Source of the DNA: Gammaproteobacteria bacterium
GTDB taxonomy: Bacteria; Pseudomonadota; Gammaproteobacteria; Pseudomonadales; Pseudohongiellaceae
Assembly (NCBI GenBank): GCA_002723195.1
Contig: PBNR01000075.1
Span: 1-62,312, forward strand
Length of the DNA: 62,312 nt
Direction of reading: 5' to 3'
Within the stretch, counting starts at the first letter, position 1, and the number at the start of each line of letters is the position of its first letter. Shown here in pieces: positions 15,756 to 27,000 of the stretch. The position numbers and the translations under genes are program-made. The notes under the pieces were generated by a model. It had not been told where the DNA came from and searched no databases. It worked only from the letters and a program-made list of their open reading frames with translations.

Positions 15756-18700
15756 ATGATGAGTGATACAGAACTTGAGGTTAAAGCACCTTGGGACGCA
15801 ATTGACATACTCCCGCAGGAGAGGATTACCGGCGACATTCTTCGTGGTCGGGGACCGAGACGCGGGAATCTTGAGAGACTTCTTAAGTATTGGCGACCCA
15901 TTATGCGTAAGCCCGGTGGATTTCGCCGTTGCATAATCATTCTTGCTAATCATCCTGAGTTGTATCCACTTCAGCCATTATGTGCATGGCTTCATCATGA
16001 AACCACTGGCTTGTGGCCGAATGAAGGAAACCACCACGAAGGTGGAAAACTTGGTCCTGTCTTGCGTGGGTTTGGCGGTCGTGCCGCTAGGCGTGTAGTG
16101 CCGGGGAAACGTAGGCGCAGGAGACGTAAAAGTGATGACGGTGCTGTGGAAATGGCTAGTTGGCGTTTGTATAGAAGGCATTCTCGTGCGATTAAGGGTG
16201 TTAGCACTCAGTTGATTAACGGCAATGTAAATGCTGTTGATTTTAAGGCTGCACGTTTTGTTGCTGGTTTCCAGTCTGTTCCTGTTCCTTCAACTTGGGA
16301 GTGGGATGAGAATTATCCAAATGATGTAAAAGTTGAAACTTTTGAAGATTTGCTTTCAACGAAAGTTGGTTTGGTCACTTCCCATGGACGTTTAGGTCGA
16401 AGCCTTCAAGGTCTTGCATCATTCTTTATTCCCGGTGATATGGGCAAGTATCGCAGTCCATTGAGGTCTGCTCTTTATGGTGCTCTAACTCCGGGAGGTG
16501 GAGGAGGGCGAGGCATGGGAGGAGGTCGTCCTTCTATCGGGGGAAGGGCTTTACGTTGTCCGACTGGTTATGTAAATGGCGGACGATTTACAGACCCAAG
16601 TCTTACAAATTGTGGTGGACTTGTTTTTGATGTTCCTGCTGATGGTCCGGGTGCTGTTACGGCGGCTGACCGTAGCAAGATTACTCGTCGTTTCAGAGGC
16701 GGAGATGATTTAGAAGATGTCGCACGCGACATTGTGGTGAAGAAACCTAAGGGTGATCCTTTTGCTGTTGTGCGTGAAGCGGCAATGAAACCAAAGTCAA
16801 CACCAAATGAGAAGCGTCGTAATTCTGTTGTAACTGATGTCACGTCTTATGCATCTGAAAACAAAAACACGACACGAATTGTTCGTAGGGATGGCGTGGT
16901 TTTTGAGCCTCGTGTTGGTCCTGATGAATTAGTCAAAATGAGAGGTCATGACAATCTTAAAGATTCTGTTTATGTGACTTCTAAAATTCCAAGAAGAGGA
17001 AGTTTGGCTTCAGACGAATTGCGTCTTTTAACAAAAGGTGTAAAAAGCGTTGATTATGTTTTTCCAGAAGGAACTCTAAAAGTTGAACGAAAAAAAGAAA
17101 TAAGTTCTACCGTTGGCGCAAAAATGCGTACTCGCTGGTCTGCACTGAGCAGAGATCCAGATGTGCAAATTAACCCGATACAAGCAATAGAAAATTGGGT
17201 AAGAGAATTTCCTAAAGAAATTGAAATTACTTCAACATTTAAAAAGATTCCTAATGCCAACGAGCGTGTAGTTGTTTATTCCTCTACAGGCGAACGAAGG
17301 ATTGTGCCCAAGTGGGTATTTTCGTTGTATCTGTCAGACAAGGCTCCACGGAGACCTAAAGGAAGAAAACCCTTTACGACGGTTCGTCCTAAAAATGGGG
17401 AAAAGGTTATTCATCATAAAAGACCGGAACGAGATGAATATGCTGCATTATTAGTTGAATATAAGTCTCTTGGGTTTAATGCTGATTTTCGGATGCCGGT
17501 TCATAAAAAGAATGTTTCTGATATTCGGATTAGCCACACTTATGGTTTAAATAAGGATTCTTTAATTGATATTAAAGCCGCTCGTTTAGATCTTGCTCCT
17601 CATTATCAAGAGATGGCTATAAAGCGTCTTGGAAGGCGTAGTTTGGCTGGGCGTTCGATTTCTCGTATGGCTCGGCGGATGCCGAAAGTTGTTCCTTATG
17701 ACAGGAACGCTAGGGATGGCGATAATGATGGAATAGTTCAAGAAGGAACTATTTGGGAACGCCCTAATGGTGCTTTGTTCAGAGGCGTGCGAGACGGGGC
17801 AAGAAAACTTGTTGGTTCAGTTGATTTAGTCGATGCTAATGGAAATCAGATTGACTATAAACCGGGTGATCACGAGCGTTCTCCTTTACGTCGTAGAGAT
17901 GTGGGACAGAGGCGGAGAGAACTTGGTGAAAGGGTTATCCGTGACCGTGATGAAAGAATGGGTGCTGAAGCAGATTTTGGTCCCATAGAACGGCGTAGAG
18001 AATTGCGTCGTCTTCGTTTACAACGTGCTATGCGTGGGATTGAAAGAACTCCTGATAGGCGTGAACGTCGTGCTGATCGGTTGGATGCAAGAGCGCAACG
18101 AGACGAAGATCGTGGAAGGGCTGATCTTGAGTTGGCTGAAGAGATTCGTCAATTCAGGATTGAACGTAATGAAATGGAAGACCGTCACAGGCGTGAGATG
18201 GCGGAGTTGAATGAGAGGAATCCACGTTCTAGAGGAAGAAATCGTGAAAGAAGGCAGGAGCGTCGCGAAGAGCGTAGAGATCGAATGGACGAAAGGCTTG
18301 TCCGAGCAGGTGAAGCCGGTGATCGTTTAATTCGTCGTCGTGATGAAAGAGAAGGGGCTGAAGCAGTCTTTGAACCACGAAGAGAACGTAGGGGTATTAG
18401 AGATCGTGTCGATGCAGGACTAGCAAGAGCAGGCGAAAGGGCTGGCGATCTTATTGATCGTCGCGATCGTGAAGCCGGTGCTGCGGCAGATTTTAGAGAA
18501 ATAGATGAAAGAAACAGAGAAAGACGTGAACGCAGGGCTGGTATAGGACAAAGAATGCGTGACATTCTTGGTGTAAAGAAGCGTGACCAGTCTGAACGTG
18601 AGATGGAAGACAGGATGATCGGCAATGTTGCTGATGATGACAGAGAAGATGCTCGTGTTGCACTTGAGGTAGACATTCTTAATGCTGAAAATATTGGCAT

Positions 18701-20768
18701 ACCTGAACACAATGAAAAAGAAATGGCTGCTATTGCCAAAGCGCAAGTGGTTGGAGAATTGCTGCCCGAATCTGAAGTTGAAGATGAGGTGGATATTAAT
18801 TGGGTGACAAATCTTTTAGGGGAATCTGGAATTTCAATTGTTGATTCTCCTGAGTTAAGAGATGTTTTTGATGAAGAGATGATAGAGATCAAAGCGTTTT
18901 TAGAGGATGTTAATGATGAAGAATTGGGCGTTGCAGGAAGATGGAGAGGTGTTTCTTTAGGCGATAATTTCGTTAGGACATTTGAAGATGACGGACGGGG
19001 TTCGCCAAGATCTTTTGTGAGATTGAGCGTAGGAGCACTTCGTAATATTGCAAGACTTGATGATGATGATGATGGAAGCATATGGGATCATGATCGGATA
19101 GTGGCTGACTTAGAAAGAAATAACGGTGACGATGGGGTCGTTGAATTTAGTATTTCACGTTTAGAAAAGCGTTTAGCAACTCTAGAAAAAGCACAAACTA
19201 CAAAAAGAGCGGCGATTATGTATTCCGCTAAAGAAATAGATGGTTTTAGAATTGATGACGATGGTGTTATAGATTATCGGCTTCGAGCCGTAGGTGATGA
19301 CCGTATAGATACTGAAGATCAAAGAGATCGTTTTGCTCATTATGTCAGAATAGAAATGGCTAAACAGGATAATGATAAAATCCTAGAAGAGAAAGCAAAA
19401 ATTTTATCTACTTTAGATGACTTGAATCGAACTCCGGGTGATGTTGTTGATGCTGTAGTTGCTGATGTTCCAGATCCCATACAAGCAATAAGAAATCAAG
19501 ATATTGATGAATTTGAGGCAGAACTTGTAGCACATCTTTTAGACAAGCGTTTTGATGTTGTTTCTAAACAATATGACAGGACAGGTAAACCAAAAATAAA
19601 TCCTGAAGATCATGGTTTAGATAAAGATTCTTTAATTGCAGCCATCCAAAATGATGATATAACGCCAATCAAATCTCAATTGGAATCTTTTTTCCAAAGT
19701 GCTTTGAGATTAGGTGAAGGGAATACTTTTCAAGGTGTAGATGGATGGGAGTTTAGGATTTTAAACCGTAATGGTGAAACTCCAGTATTGGATTATTCTG
19801 GAAGGCAAGGTCGTTTAGACGTTTCTTTGGGTAGCAGTGAAGGAAAAATTTGGTATCGGAAACGAAACCGTAATGGAACTTGGACAGATTGGAGTAATGA
19901 CCAAGGTGGGTACACCAAACGCACTATTAGTTTTAAAGTCTCGAATGATGGAACTTTACAGATAGATCCTCAGAATCGAATGATGTTTCCGTCAGGTAAT
20001 GGCAGCAAATTAAAAGGTTCAGGTTTCGCTACCTTCTTTAATTACAACGCCTTTCTTCATTGGAAACAATTGGGAGCAGAGAAGGTTCATGTAACTACTT
20101 CTACTGATGGTCCTGTTTTTTGGGCTATGCAAGGTTTCGATAACCCTGATGTCACAAAAAGAGTGTTAAAAAGACTTAAAGATGCAATTGATAATAATGA
20201 CATGAATACCCCAATTCAAACTGATGAACAACGTGAAAGAATGTTGCGAATTTGGGAAATGCATCAGTCGGGAAGACCTGTAAATATGTTGATGATTCAT
20301 TCAGCATTAAAATGGGATGGCAAGCACGATTGGGAAAAACTATCAATTAGTAGAAATGCAGATGGAACATACAAAAAGGCTCGACGAAATTTAGGAATTG
20401 CAAAAACTAGATACGGACAGTGGTTCCTTGATAACGGTCGCATGTCTGAAGGTTGGTTCCATTTAGGAGACGAAACTCCTATAGGCAAATACTTGAATGG
20501 CATTATAGGAAATATAGGAAACATGGACGAAATTGACGACAATATCGCTGACCCATGGGGAGGAAGAGGCGCATATGTTGTAAATAACGGCAGAGTTGTG
20601 CGAGGACCAGTAAGGGCAAGTATTGGCGGTAGCCAGTTAGGTACTAATGACCGCTTGTATCCTGTGACAGACCCAGTGGTTATTGGTGATTTAGAAAGAC
20701 GAGGGTTACGCCCAATGACGGCTATAGGCCAAAATGATAGAGATCAGTTAGTTGCGGGGGCGAGATAA
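15756..20768 (+). CDS. giant head-operon protein (1670 aa): Excalibur-like DxDNDGxxQE module, Arg/Glu coiled repeats, GNAT-like C-terminal segment
   Basis: One uninterrupted ORF. VPYDRNARDGDNDGIVQEGTIWERPNGALFRG shared with the 2101-aa protein; RxGAxADF repeats; LKGSGFATFFNYNAFLHWKQLGAEKVHVTTSTDGPVFWAMQGFD resembles GNAT motif A/B. Confidence 0.8.
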   Translation: MMSDTELEVKAPWDAIDILPQERITGDILRGRGPRRGNLERLLKYWRPIMRKPGGFRRCIIILANHPELYPLQPLCAWLHHETTGLWPNEGNHHEGGKLGPVLRGFGGRAARRVVPGKRRRRRRKSDDGAVEMASWRLYRRHSRAIKGVSTQLINGNVNAVDFKAARFVAGFQSVPVPSTWEWDENYPNDVKVETFEDLLSTKVGLVTSHGRLGRSLQGLASFFIPGDMGKYRSPLRSALYGALTPGGGGGRGMGGGRPSIGGRALRCPTGYVNGGRFTDPSLTNCGGLVFDVPADGPGAVTAADRSKITRRFRGGDDLEDVARDIVVKKPKGDPFAVVREAAMKPKSTPNEKRRNSVVTDVTSYASENKNTTRIVRRDGVVFEPRVGPDELVKMRGHDNLKDSVYVTSKIPRRGSLASDELRLLTKGVKSVDYVFPEGTLKVERKKEISSTVGAKMRTRWSALSRDPDVQINPIQAIENWVREFPKEIEITSTFKKIPNANERVVVYSSTGERRIVPKWVFSLYLSDKAPRRPKGRKPFTTVRPKNGEKVIHHKRPERDEYAALLVEYKSLGFNADFRMPVHKKNVSDIRISHTYGLNKDSLIDIKAARLDLAPHYQEMAIKRLGRRSLAGRSISRMARRMPKVVPYDRNARDGDNDGIVQEGTIWERPNGALFRGVRDGARKLVGSVDLVDANGNQIDYKPGDHERSPLRRRDVGQRRRELGERVIRDRDERMGAEADFGPIERRRELRRLRLQRAMRGIERTPDRRERRADRLDARAQRDEDRGRADLELAEEIRQFRIERNEMEDRHRREMAELNERNPRSRGRNRERRQERREERRDRMDERLVRAGEAGDRLIRRRDEREGAEAVFEPRRERRGIRDRVDAGLARAGERAGDLIDRRDREAGAAADFREIDERNRERRERRAGIGQRMRDILGVKKRDQSEREMEDRMIGNVADDDREDARVALEVDILNAENIGIPEHNEKEMAAIAKAQVVGELLPESEVEDEVDINWVTNLLGESGISIVDSPELRDVFDEEMIEIKAFLEDVNDEELGVAGRWRGVSLGDNFVRTFEDDGRGSPRSFVRLSVGALRNIARLDDDDDGSIWDHDRIVADLERNNGDDGVVEFSISRLEKRLATLEKAQTTKRAAIMYSAKEIDGFRIDDDGVIDYRLRAVGDDRIDTEDQRDRFAHYVRIEMAKQDNDKILEEKAKILSTLDDLNRTPGDVVDAVVADVPDPIQAIRNQDIDEFEAELVAHLLDKRFDVVSKQYDRTGKPKINPEDHGLDKDSLIAAIQNDDITPIKSQLESFFQSALRLGEGNTFQGVDGWEFRILNRNGETPVLDYSGRQGRLDVSLGSSEGKIWYRKRNRNGTWTDWSNDQGGYTKRTISFKVSNDGTLQIDPQNRMMFPSGNGSKLKGSGFATFFNYNAFLHWKQLGAEKVHVTTSTDGPVFWAMQGFDNPDVTKRVLKRLKDAIDNNDMNTPIQTDEQRERMLRIWEMHQSGRPVNMLMIHSALKWDGKHDWEKLSISRNADGTYKKARRNLGIAKTRYGQWFLDNGRMSEGWFHLGDETPIGKYLNGIIGNIGNMDEIDDNIADPWGGRGAYVVNNGRVVRGPVRASIGGSQLGTNDRLYPVTDPVVIGDLERRGLRPMTAIGQNDRDQLVAGAR

Positions 20769-21034
20769 TGAGTTTTTTAAACAAAGAAGTAAAAGAACAA
20801 CTAAATAAATACGTTGACGGGCGAAACAACGCAGAGCGTTTAGGGATTGTTGAATTGGTGGCACAGTTTGTAGTCCACGATTTACCTACCGAGCAAAATA
20901 AAGAAGATGCTTTGCTTTACTCGAAGTATTACCTATCTACTGATAGGGGTAAAGAGGATTTAAGGGAGTTGTATCTTCCTGCTCTTTCTTGGGCAGAAGA
21001 ACGAGGCGGAGAAGGAGACGACGATGAGTCGTGA
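20768..21034 (+). CDS. small acidic protein (88 aa) coupled to the 1670-aa protein
   Basis: TAATG overlap with the upstream stop; acidic C-terminus GGEGDDDES. Confidence 0.7.
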   Translation: MSFLNKEVKEQLNKYVDGRNNAERLGIVELVAQFVVHDLPTEQNKEDALLYSKYYLSTDRGKEDLRELYLPALSWAEERGGEGDDDES

Positions 21035-24000
21035 ATTCTCTTTTCTGGATGAAATAAGTTTTAAAGCCCGTGTTTTTGAGTTAAGTCATTTTCCTGTTTC
21101 AGTTAAGTCTCCAGCAGGGATTATTAGGCGTGTTCCTAAGATTGTGCCTTATGATCCTGATGCTCGTGATGCTGACAATGATGGCTTAGTTCAAGAAGGA
21201 ACTATTTGGGAACGTCCTAGTGGCGCTCTTTTCAGAGGGTTACAGCGTGGTGCTAGAGCACTCGCAGGTGCTGTTGATCTTGTAGATGGAAGCGGTAATA
21301 AAATAGATTACAAGCCGGGTGATTCTGAGAACTCTCCTCTTCGTGGAGGCAGGGTTGAGCGTCGTATCCGTGGGCGTGGTCAACGTCGTTTAAATAGGGC
21401 AGAGCGCAGAAGGCAACGTGCTCAACGTGATCGGAATCGTGCACCTGAACAGCGTGAAGAACTTGATGCTTTAGATCAGCAAATTGCACGGCTTGAAAAT
21501 GCTGTGGCTGAAGACAGTCGTGAAAGACTATTAGCGGCTGAAGCGGCGCGTGAAGAGTTTGATCAAAATATGAATTCATTTTTGGATGGATTTATAGAGG
21601 GCTGGTCTGGAATCAAAAAAGGACCAAGATCACAAAGAGGTGACAAGGTACAACTTGATGCTGAAAAATTGGAAGGTGAGCGCCGTCAAGTAGGTGATGC
21701 TAATGATCGTGAACCTTTAAAAGATCACGAAGATTTATTTGATGATGAAATCCTTCCTGAAGAAATTGATCGTGATGAGCATCGTCGTAAATTGGATGAA
21801 GATCCTGACTACAGAAGAGAATGGAATAGGCGTTTAGCGGAAGAAGGCGAACATCGGCGTGCTGATGGGACAGTGGTTCCTCCGAGGGATGAACAAATTC
21901 CACGGGATGCTCCTGAAGCAGATGCACCTGAAGCAAGAGATATTCAGGAACTTCGTGACGAGATTCTGGATACTCCAGTTGGGGAACTTGTTAATAGTTA
22001 CCCAGAAGAAACAGCAGTTTTACGGAGCACACTTAGCGCTGTAGATGATCCGCTAACGCTTTTGGATGTTCCACTTAGAGATTTACCTGATGAAAATTTG
22101 CCGGTACAACTGGATGAGGCTGGTCGTTTACGAGGAGATGGAACATCTTTTGATGAAGAAAACATCAACGAAATTCTTGATGCAATAGTACCTGAAAATG
22201 TTCCAGAAACTCCTGAAAGTCAAGGAGGGGGTGCTCCTGATCCTGACGCTGACATTCCAGAAGATGATGCGTCGCTATCACCTAGAGAAAGATTGGTTGC
22301 AATATATCGACAAGATATGGAGCGGATAGAAGGGGATCTTGCACGCGGAGGAGAGGATTCAGACAGTGACGCGGAACAAGCGGAACAAATTGATAGGAAT
22401 ATCGACTTTATTGATTCGTTTGTGGAGGAAGTGGATTCTTCTCTTGATGCAGGTGCCATATCTGAGGAAGAGCGTGACAATTGGGTAGGAAGAGCGACCC
22501 GTGTTCGAGACCGATTAGATGCGGAACGGATTGCTATTCGTCGGGATATTGAAGATCGCGATAGTCAAATTGATGCCGATATGGATGCTGAAGAGGATCG
22601 GGGCAGGATAGTTGAAGGTTCTTTTTCTAATCTTAAACAACGAATGGAAGACGAGGGCATTAGGCGAGGCGAATCGCTTGATGGAACGGCTAGGCGAAGG
22701 TTTTTAAGGGGTCTATCTGATACGGAAGTAGAAGATGCTTTCAGAGATTCTGTTGCTCAGGGTGATGCAAGGACGGAAGTAAGGAGACGATTACGAAGAG
22801 ATGAAGTGAGCGTTGAATCTAGGGCTGTTGCAGATGAATATGCTAAAAGACTGTTCAATAAGTTTGCTGATGATCACGCTGATTCTTATTTTGATGAAGG
22901 CGGACCAGATTTCAATCCTGACAATTGGGAACCTTTGGAGGAGTTGCGTGAAACTCTTGCTGAAGCAGAGTGGACTCATTTAGAAGACGCTTTAAACAAT
23001 TGGGGCAATGGTAATACTGGTGAAGAGGGACTCAGCCGAGTTTATTGGGATCAAGTTGATGGTGATCCTGAGAATCTTGCTATGTGGAGTCCTTTTATAG
23101 AGGAATTTGAAGCAGAAGTTTCTAACGCTAATCCTTACAATCCTTTTGAATTTCGTCCACCAGAAGTTCGTGGCGATCAGTTCTACGATAACGAATCATG
23201 GATCGAAGGCGATTTTGCTTTTGATAATGAGGCGTTTACTTTCTCAATTGCAGAGGCTATAAGGAATGGCGACGATCAGACGCTACAGGGAACGGCACGG
23301 TCGTTAAGGCGTTACCGTGATGAATTGTCTGTAACTGAGTTGAATGGTGATAAGGGTCGCCGGTTAGATGAACTTGAAGACATTTTCCGTACTGAGGGTG
23401 GTAATCGTGCAGAAGAATTATTAGATCCTGACTTGCCTGATTCTGATTCGCCTGAGGCGGATTTGGCTGTTCAACAGCAAGAAAATTTAATAAATGAGTG
23501 GAATAACCTTCTTGATGATCCTGACGATGCACTTCTGTTTAGGAGTGTCGATGAGTTGGGTCAGATCGCTAGGGGAGAGTTTCCTGTCGGTGATATTGAT
23601 CCAGTAACCGCAGAGCAGAGAGCCTCGTTTCAGCGGCTTGCTCGTAGACAAATAGAGCAAAGGAACGTAGAGAGAGAACTTCCAAGCGGTGAAACAATTT
23701 TTGATGTTGCTGATATGGATGATGATCAGTTGGACACACGGATTGCTGGTTTAGTAGCCGCTGATCCTGTTGGGGATAATGCTTTGATTTCAGCGCAACT
23801 TAATGCATTGAAATTAGAGCGTCAACGAAGAATGCGTGGCGATTTTGAGGCTGAGGCTGTTGAAAGTATTGTTAAAGATTTAGATAATGACGAACTTGAT
23901 GAAATTATTGCGGGAGGGGACACACCGTTAAGTGAAATGCTTGGTGAGTCTGCCCGAATTTCAGCGGAGATAGAAAAGCGTGATCGGAGTAATGAAACTC

Positions 24001-27000
24001 CTGCTCTTCCTGAATTGAATGAAGCAGAAGCCTTTGTGCCTGTTGATCAAGAATTGGCAGCGTGGGGTGATGGTGTTAATGAAGGAATGGGTGATCATCC
24101 AGCAGCCTTAGAAATGTTGCAACTTATTCCACCTGATCAACGCAGTGATTTTGAGGATGCACTTTATTCAAATGATCAGCGGGGTCTTGAGGGGATAATT
24201 AATAGTTTTGAAGCAGAAGCAAATCGTCTTCCTATTTTGCCGGGTGATCCCGATCCAAATGATGCTATTAGGGAGTTCAGGCGATTTATAGATGCACAAC
24301 GAGCAAGAAGAGATCGTGAAAGAGATCTAAAAGGTTTGGTGGAAGACCCACATGGGCGTGTCCGTGAGACTCAGGCCAAACTTTACAAAGCCCAAAGGAT
24401 TGTTGATCAAGTTGTAAATGGACGTGTAAGTGACGAAGAATTAGACATTGCGATAAACGCTTTATCAGATTTTCAAAACCCTAGAGCAGTTGTTAATAGA
24501 GGCGATGCCATCAAGAACCATAATTTCTTGCATTCGTACAGGCAGAATCTAATTGCTCTTCGTGAAATAAGAAAAGGCGATATTGATGCGAATCCTGATG
24601 TTCGTGATGTTTTGGATGTCGAATGGGTAGATGCAGATGGTAAGTCAGCGATTGATCAAACTCTAATCAGAGATGTTGTTGATAGGTTAGATTTAAAAAT
24701 TCAGGGATTGCGTGACAAAAGACGTAATTGGAAAAAAGAATTACGTGAACGCCGTAAACAGAATGTAGATGTCGTTGATCCAAATGTCGAATCCTTTGAC
24801 CTTGAAGATGTTGAAGAATTTGAAAAAGCAATAGGTGTTCGGTATGCCTTGCATCAGAAATATTTAGATATTAAAGATCGCCCTAAATTTGAACTTGCTA
24901 AAGAGTCTCTTAAAAGGAATCGACAGAGTTTATATGACGGCACCCGTGGCAGGCGACAAGATCAAGGTGATTTGGCTCAGTTGGGCATATGGCGTGGGGA
25001 ACTGTTTGAAACAGGTGAAAGTCTTGACGCTATAGGTGGAGTGGATCAAAAAGATTACAACGGTTTAAATGATGCTGATTTGGTGAGAGCGATTGAAGAG
25101 CAATTATTACCAAATGTGAGAAAAAAGATTAAACGAGAAAATAATGGTCGGGCGCACTATAGAAATGATGGTAGGGATTTAGGTGTTCCCGGTATTGATG
25201 GACATATAGCCAATGTGGATCGTGCTTTAGAAGAAGTGAATAGACGCTGGGATGCTGCTCCGGCCGGTGGTGAAGTTCGTGATCAAATTGGTGGTGTAAG
25301 ACGAAAACTTAAAAATCTTAAATCAGGTAGAGGTCATAATCTTGAGATAGAACGTGAGTTTCGCGTACAAACAGAAGTGCAACGTATAGCAAATGTTAGA
25401 GAGAAAGATGGGAATGCTCGTGACGCAGTTCAAAATAGAAAAGATCTCAATAATTCCTTAGAGAACATTTTAGCGGTTAATGGATTAGCAGAACTAGACG
25501 CTGATGCCATTACGTCCATTCTGGAAGACCCTGACAATGAGAACGCTCCACGGTTGTTTTTAGAATTAAAAAATTGGAGGAGCGGAGCCTACGATATCGG
25601 CAGGACGGATGGTGTGAATCCTTCTGATTTCTTTGACGAAAATGATAATTGGAATCCAATGACTTCATTGCCAGAAGGAGTGGGAGAGGCAAACAGTTCG
25701 TTCCGAAGCAATGTAGATATTGTTGACGGTGTTATATCGGATCATAGTTCAAGAATGCGGGGGCGTGTTTTTGATGATTTTGAAGACAGAAGAAATGTAG
25801 ATTTAGCAAATCTTCAAGACATGGTGGACAGAAATCCTGATCTTGATGGTGAGGAGGGGGAAGATTTCCATTCATTGATGGAGTTAGTTAAAGATGAATT
25901 TGATAATTTGGATGCCCCTGATACAAATGATTCTGCTTCTTTCAATAATCGTTATAACGCTTTTAAACAGACACTTGCTGGACTACAAGACGTTGGGCAC
26001 GAAAGATTAGAACGAAAAGAAGTTGATGACCACATACAGTTGGCAGAGGATTTACTGTCTCCTAACCCACAGGCATTTGAGGGTTTGAGTATCGAAGAAC
26101 GTAAAGCCCTTGTTCTAGATGCCTTAGGAAATAATACGTTCATGCAAGTTGCCTCCTTCAGAGGCCGAGGAGTAAATCAATACGTTAGTGAAATTGTTGG
26201 TTATAACGATCGGTTGAGAGACCTGTGGAAAGGTTTTGATGTTGAGGTTTATAGGGAACGGCGGGCTGCTAACGGTATAGAAGAGTTGCCTGATCGTCCT
26301 AATCGTAAGGGTATGGATGTTGCAGTTGTAAGCGATTTCCAGTCTGGGTTAGCAGATTATGACAGTGATGGTCGTGCAGTAATTAAACAGGTTCCTATTG
26401 GTAATAAAGGAATGAATACGCAAGGAGATGCAGATACATATTTGGCTAACGGTGGACATCTAAAAGATGTGCCTACTGAATATTTGATAAAAGCAATTAG
26501 AAGTAATACTACTAATATGAATCAGGACGGTGATATAGATCCAACAAAACGATTCTCTGCGTACAAAATCGGAGATGGCGGAGTTAATACCCCCGGAGGT
26601 TTGAACGCTGTTATAGATAAGGCGACTGGAGCAGAACTAGGTCTTAAGTATGAAAACCTTAGAACTCGCGATGGGGCTTACGGGTATAGAGAAGATGTAA
26701 GTGAAGTTATGTCTGCACGAATAGCAGAAGATTTAGGTCTTTTGCAAGGTGCAGTAGTGCGTGGTGGCGCTCTTTCCGGCAATAATGACGCAAAGCGTGC
26801 GAATCCGCTTGTTTTTGAGTTAGCAGGATCTGTGGTTCATGATGGTTCATTTGAAAAGCCAGATGGTTTAAGAAGAAATGGCGATGTTGGCGATTTAGTT
26901 AGAGGTACCGTGTTGGACGCTATTTTGCATCATACGGATAGACATGAAAAGAATTATTTTCAGTACACAGATCGTAATGGCAATCTAAGGCTTTATGTGA

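Noticed and set aside
18185-19081. 298-aa antisense ORF inside the 1670-aa gene
   Set aside because: Ser/Leu/Arg composition is a shadow of the Arg/Glu/Asp-rich coding strand; no RBS context or recognisable domain.
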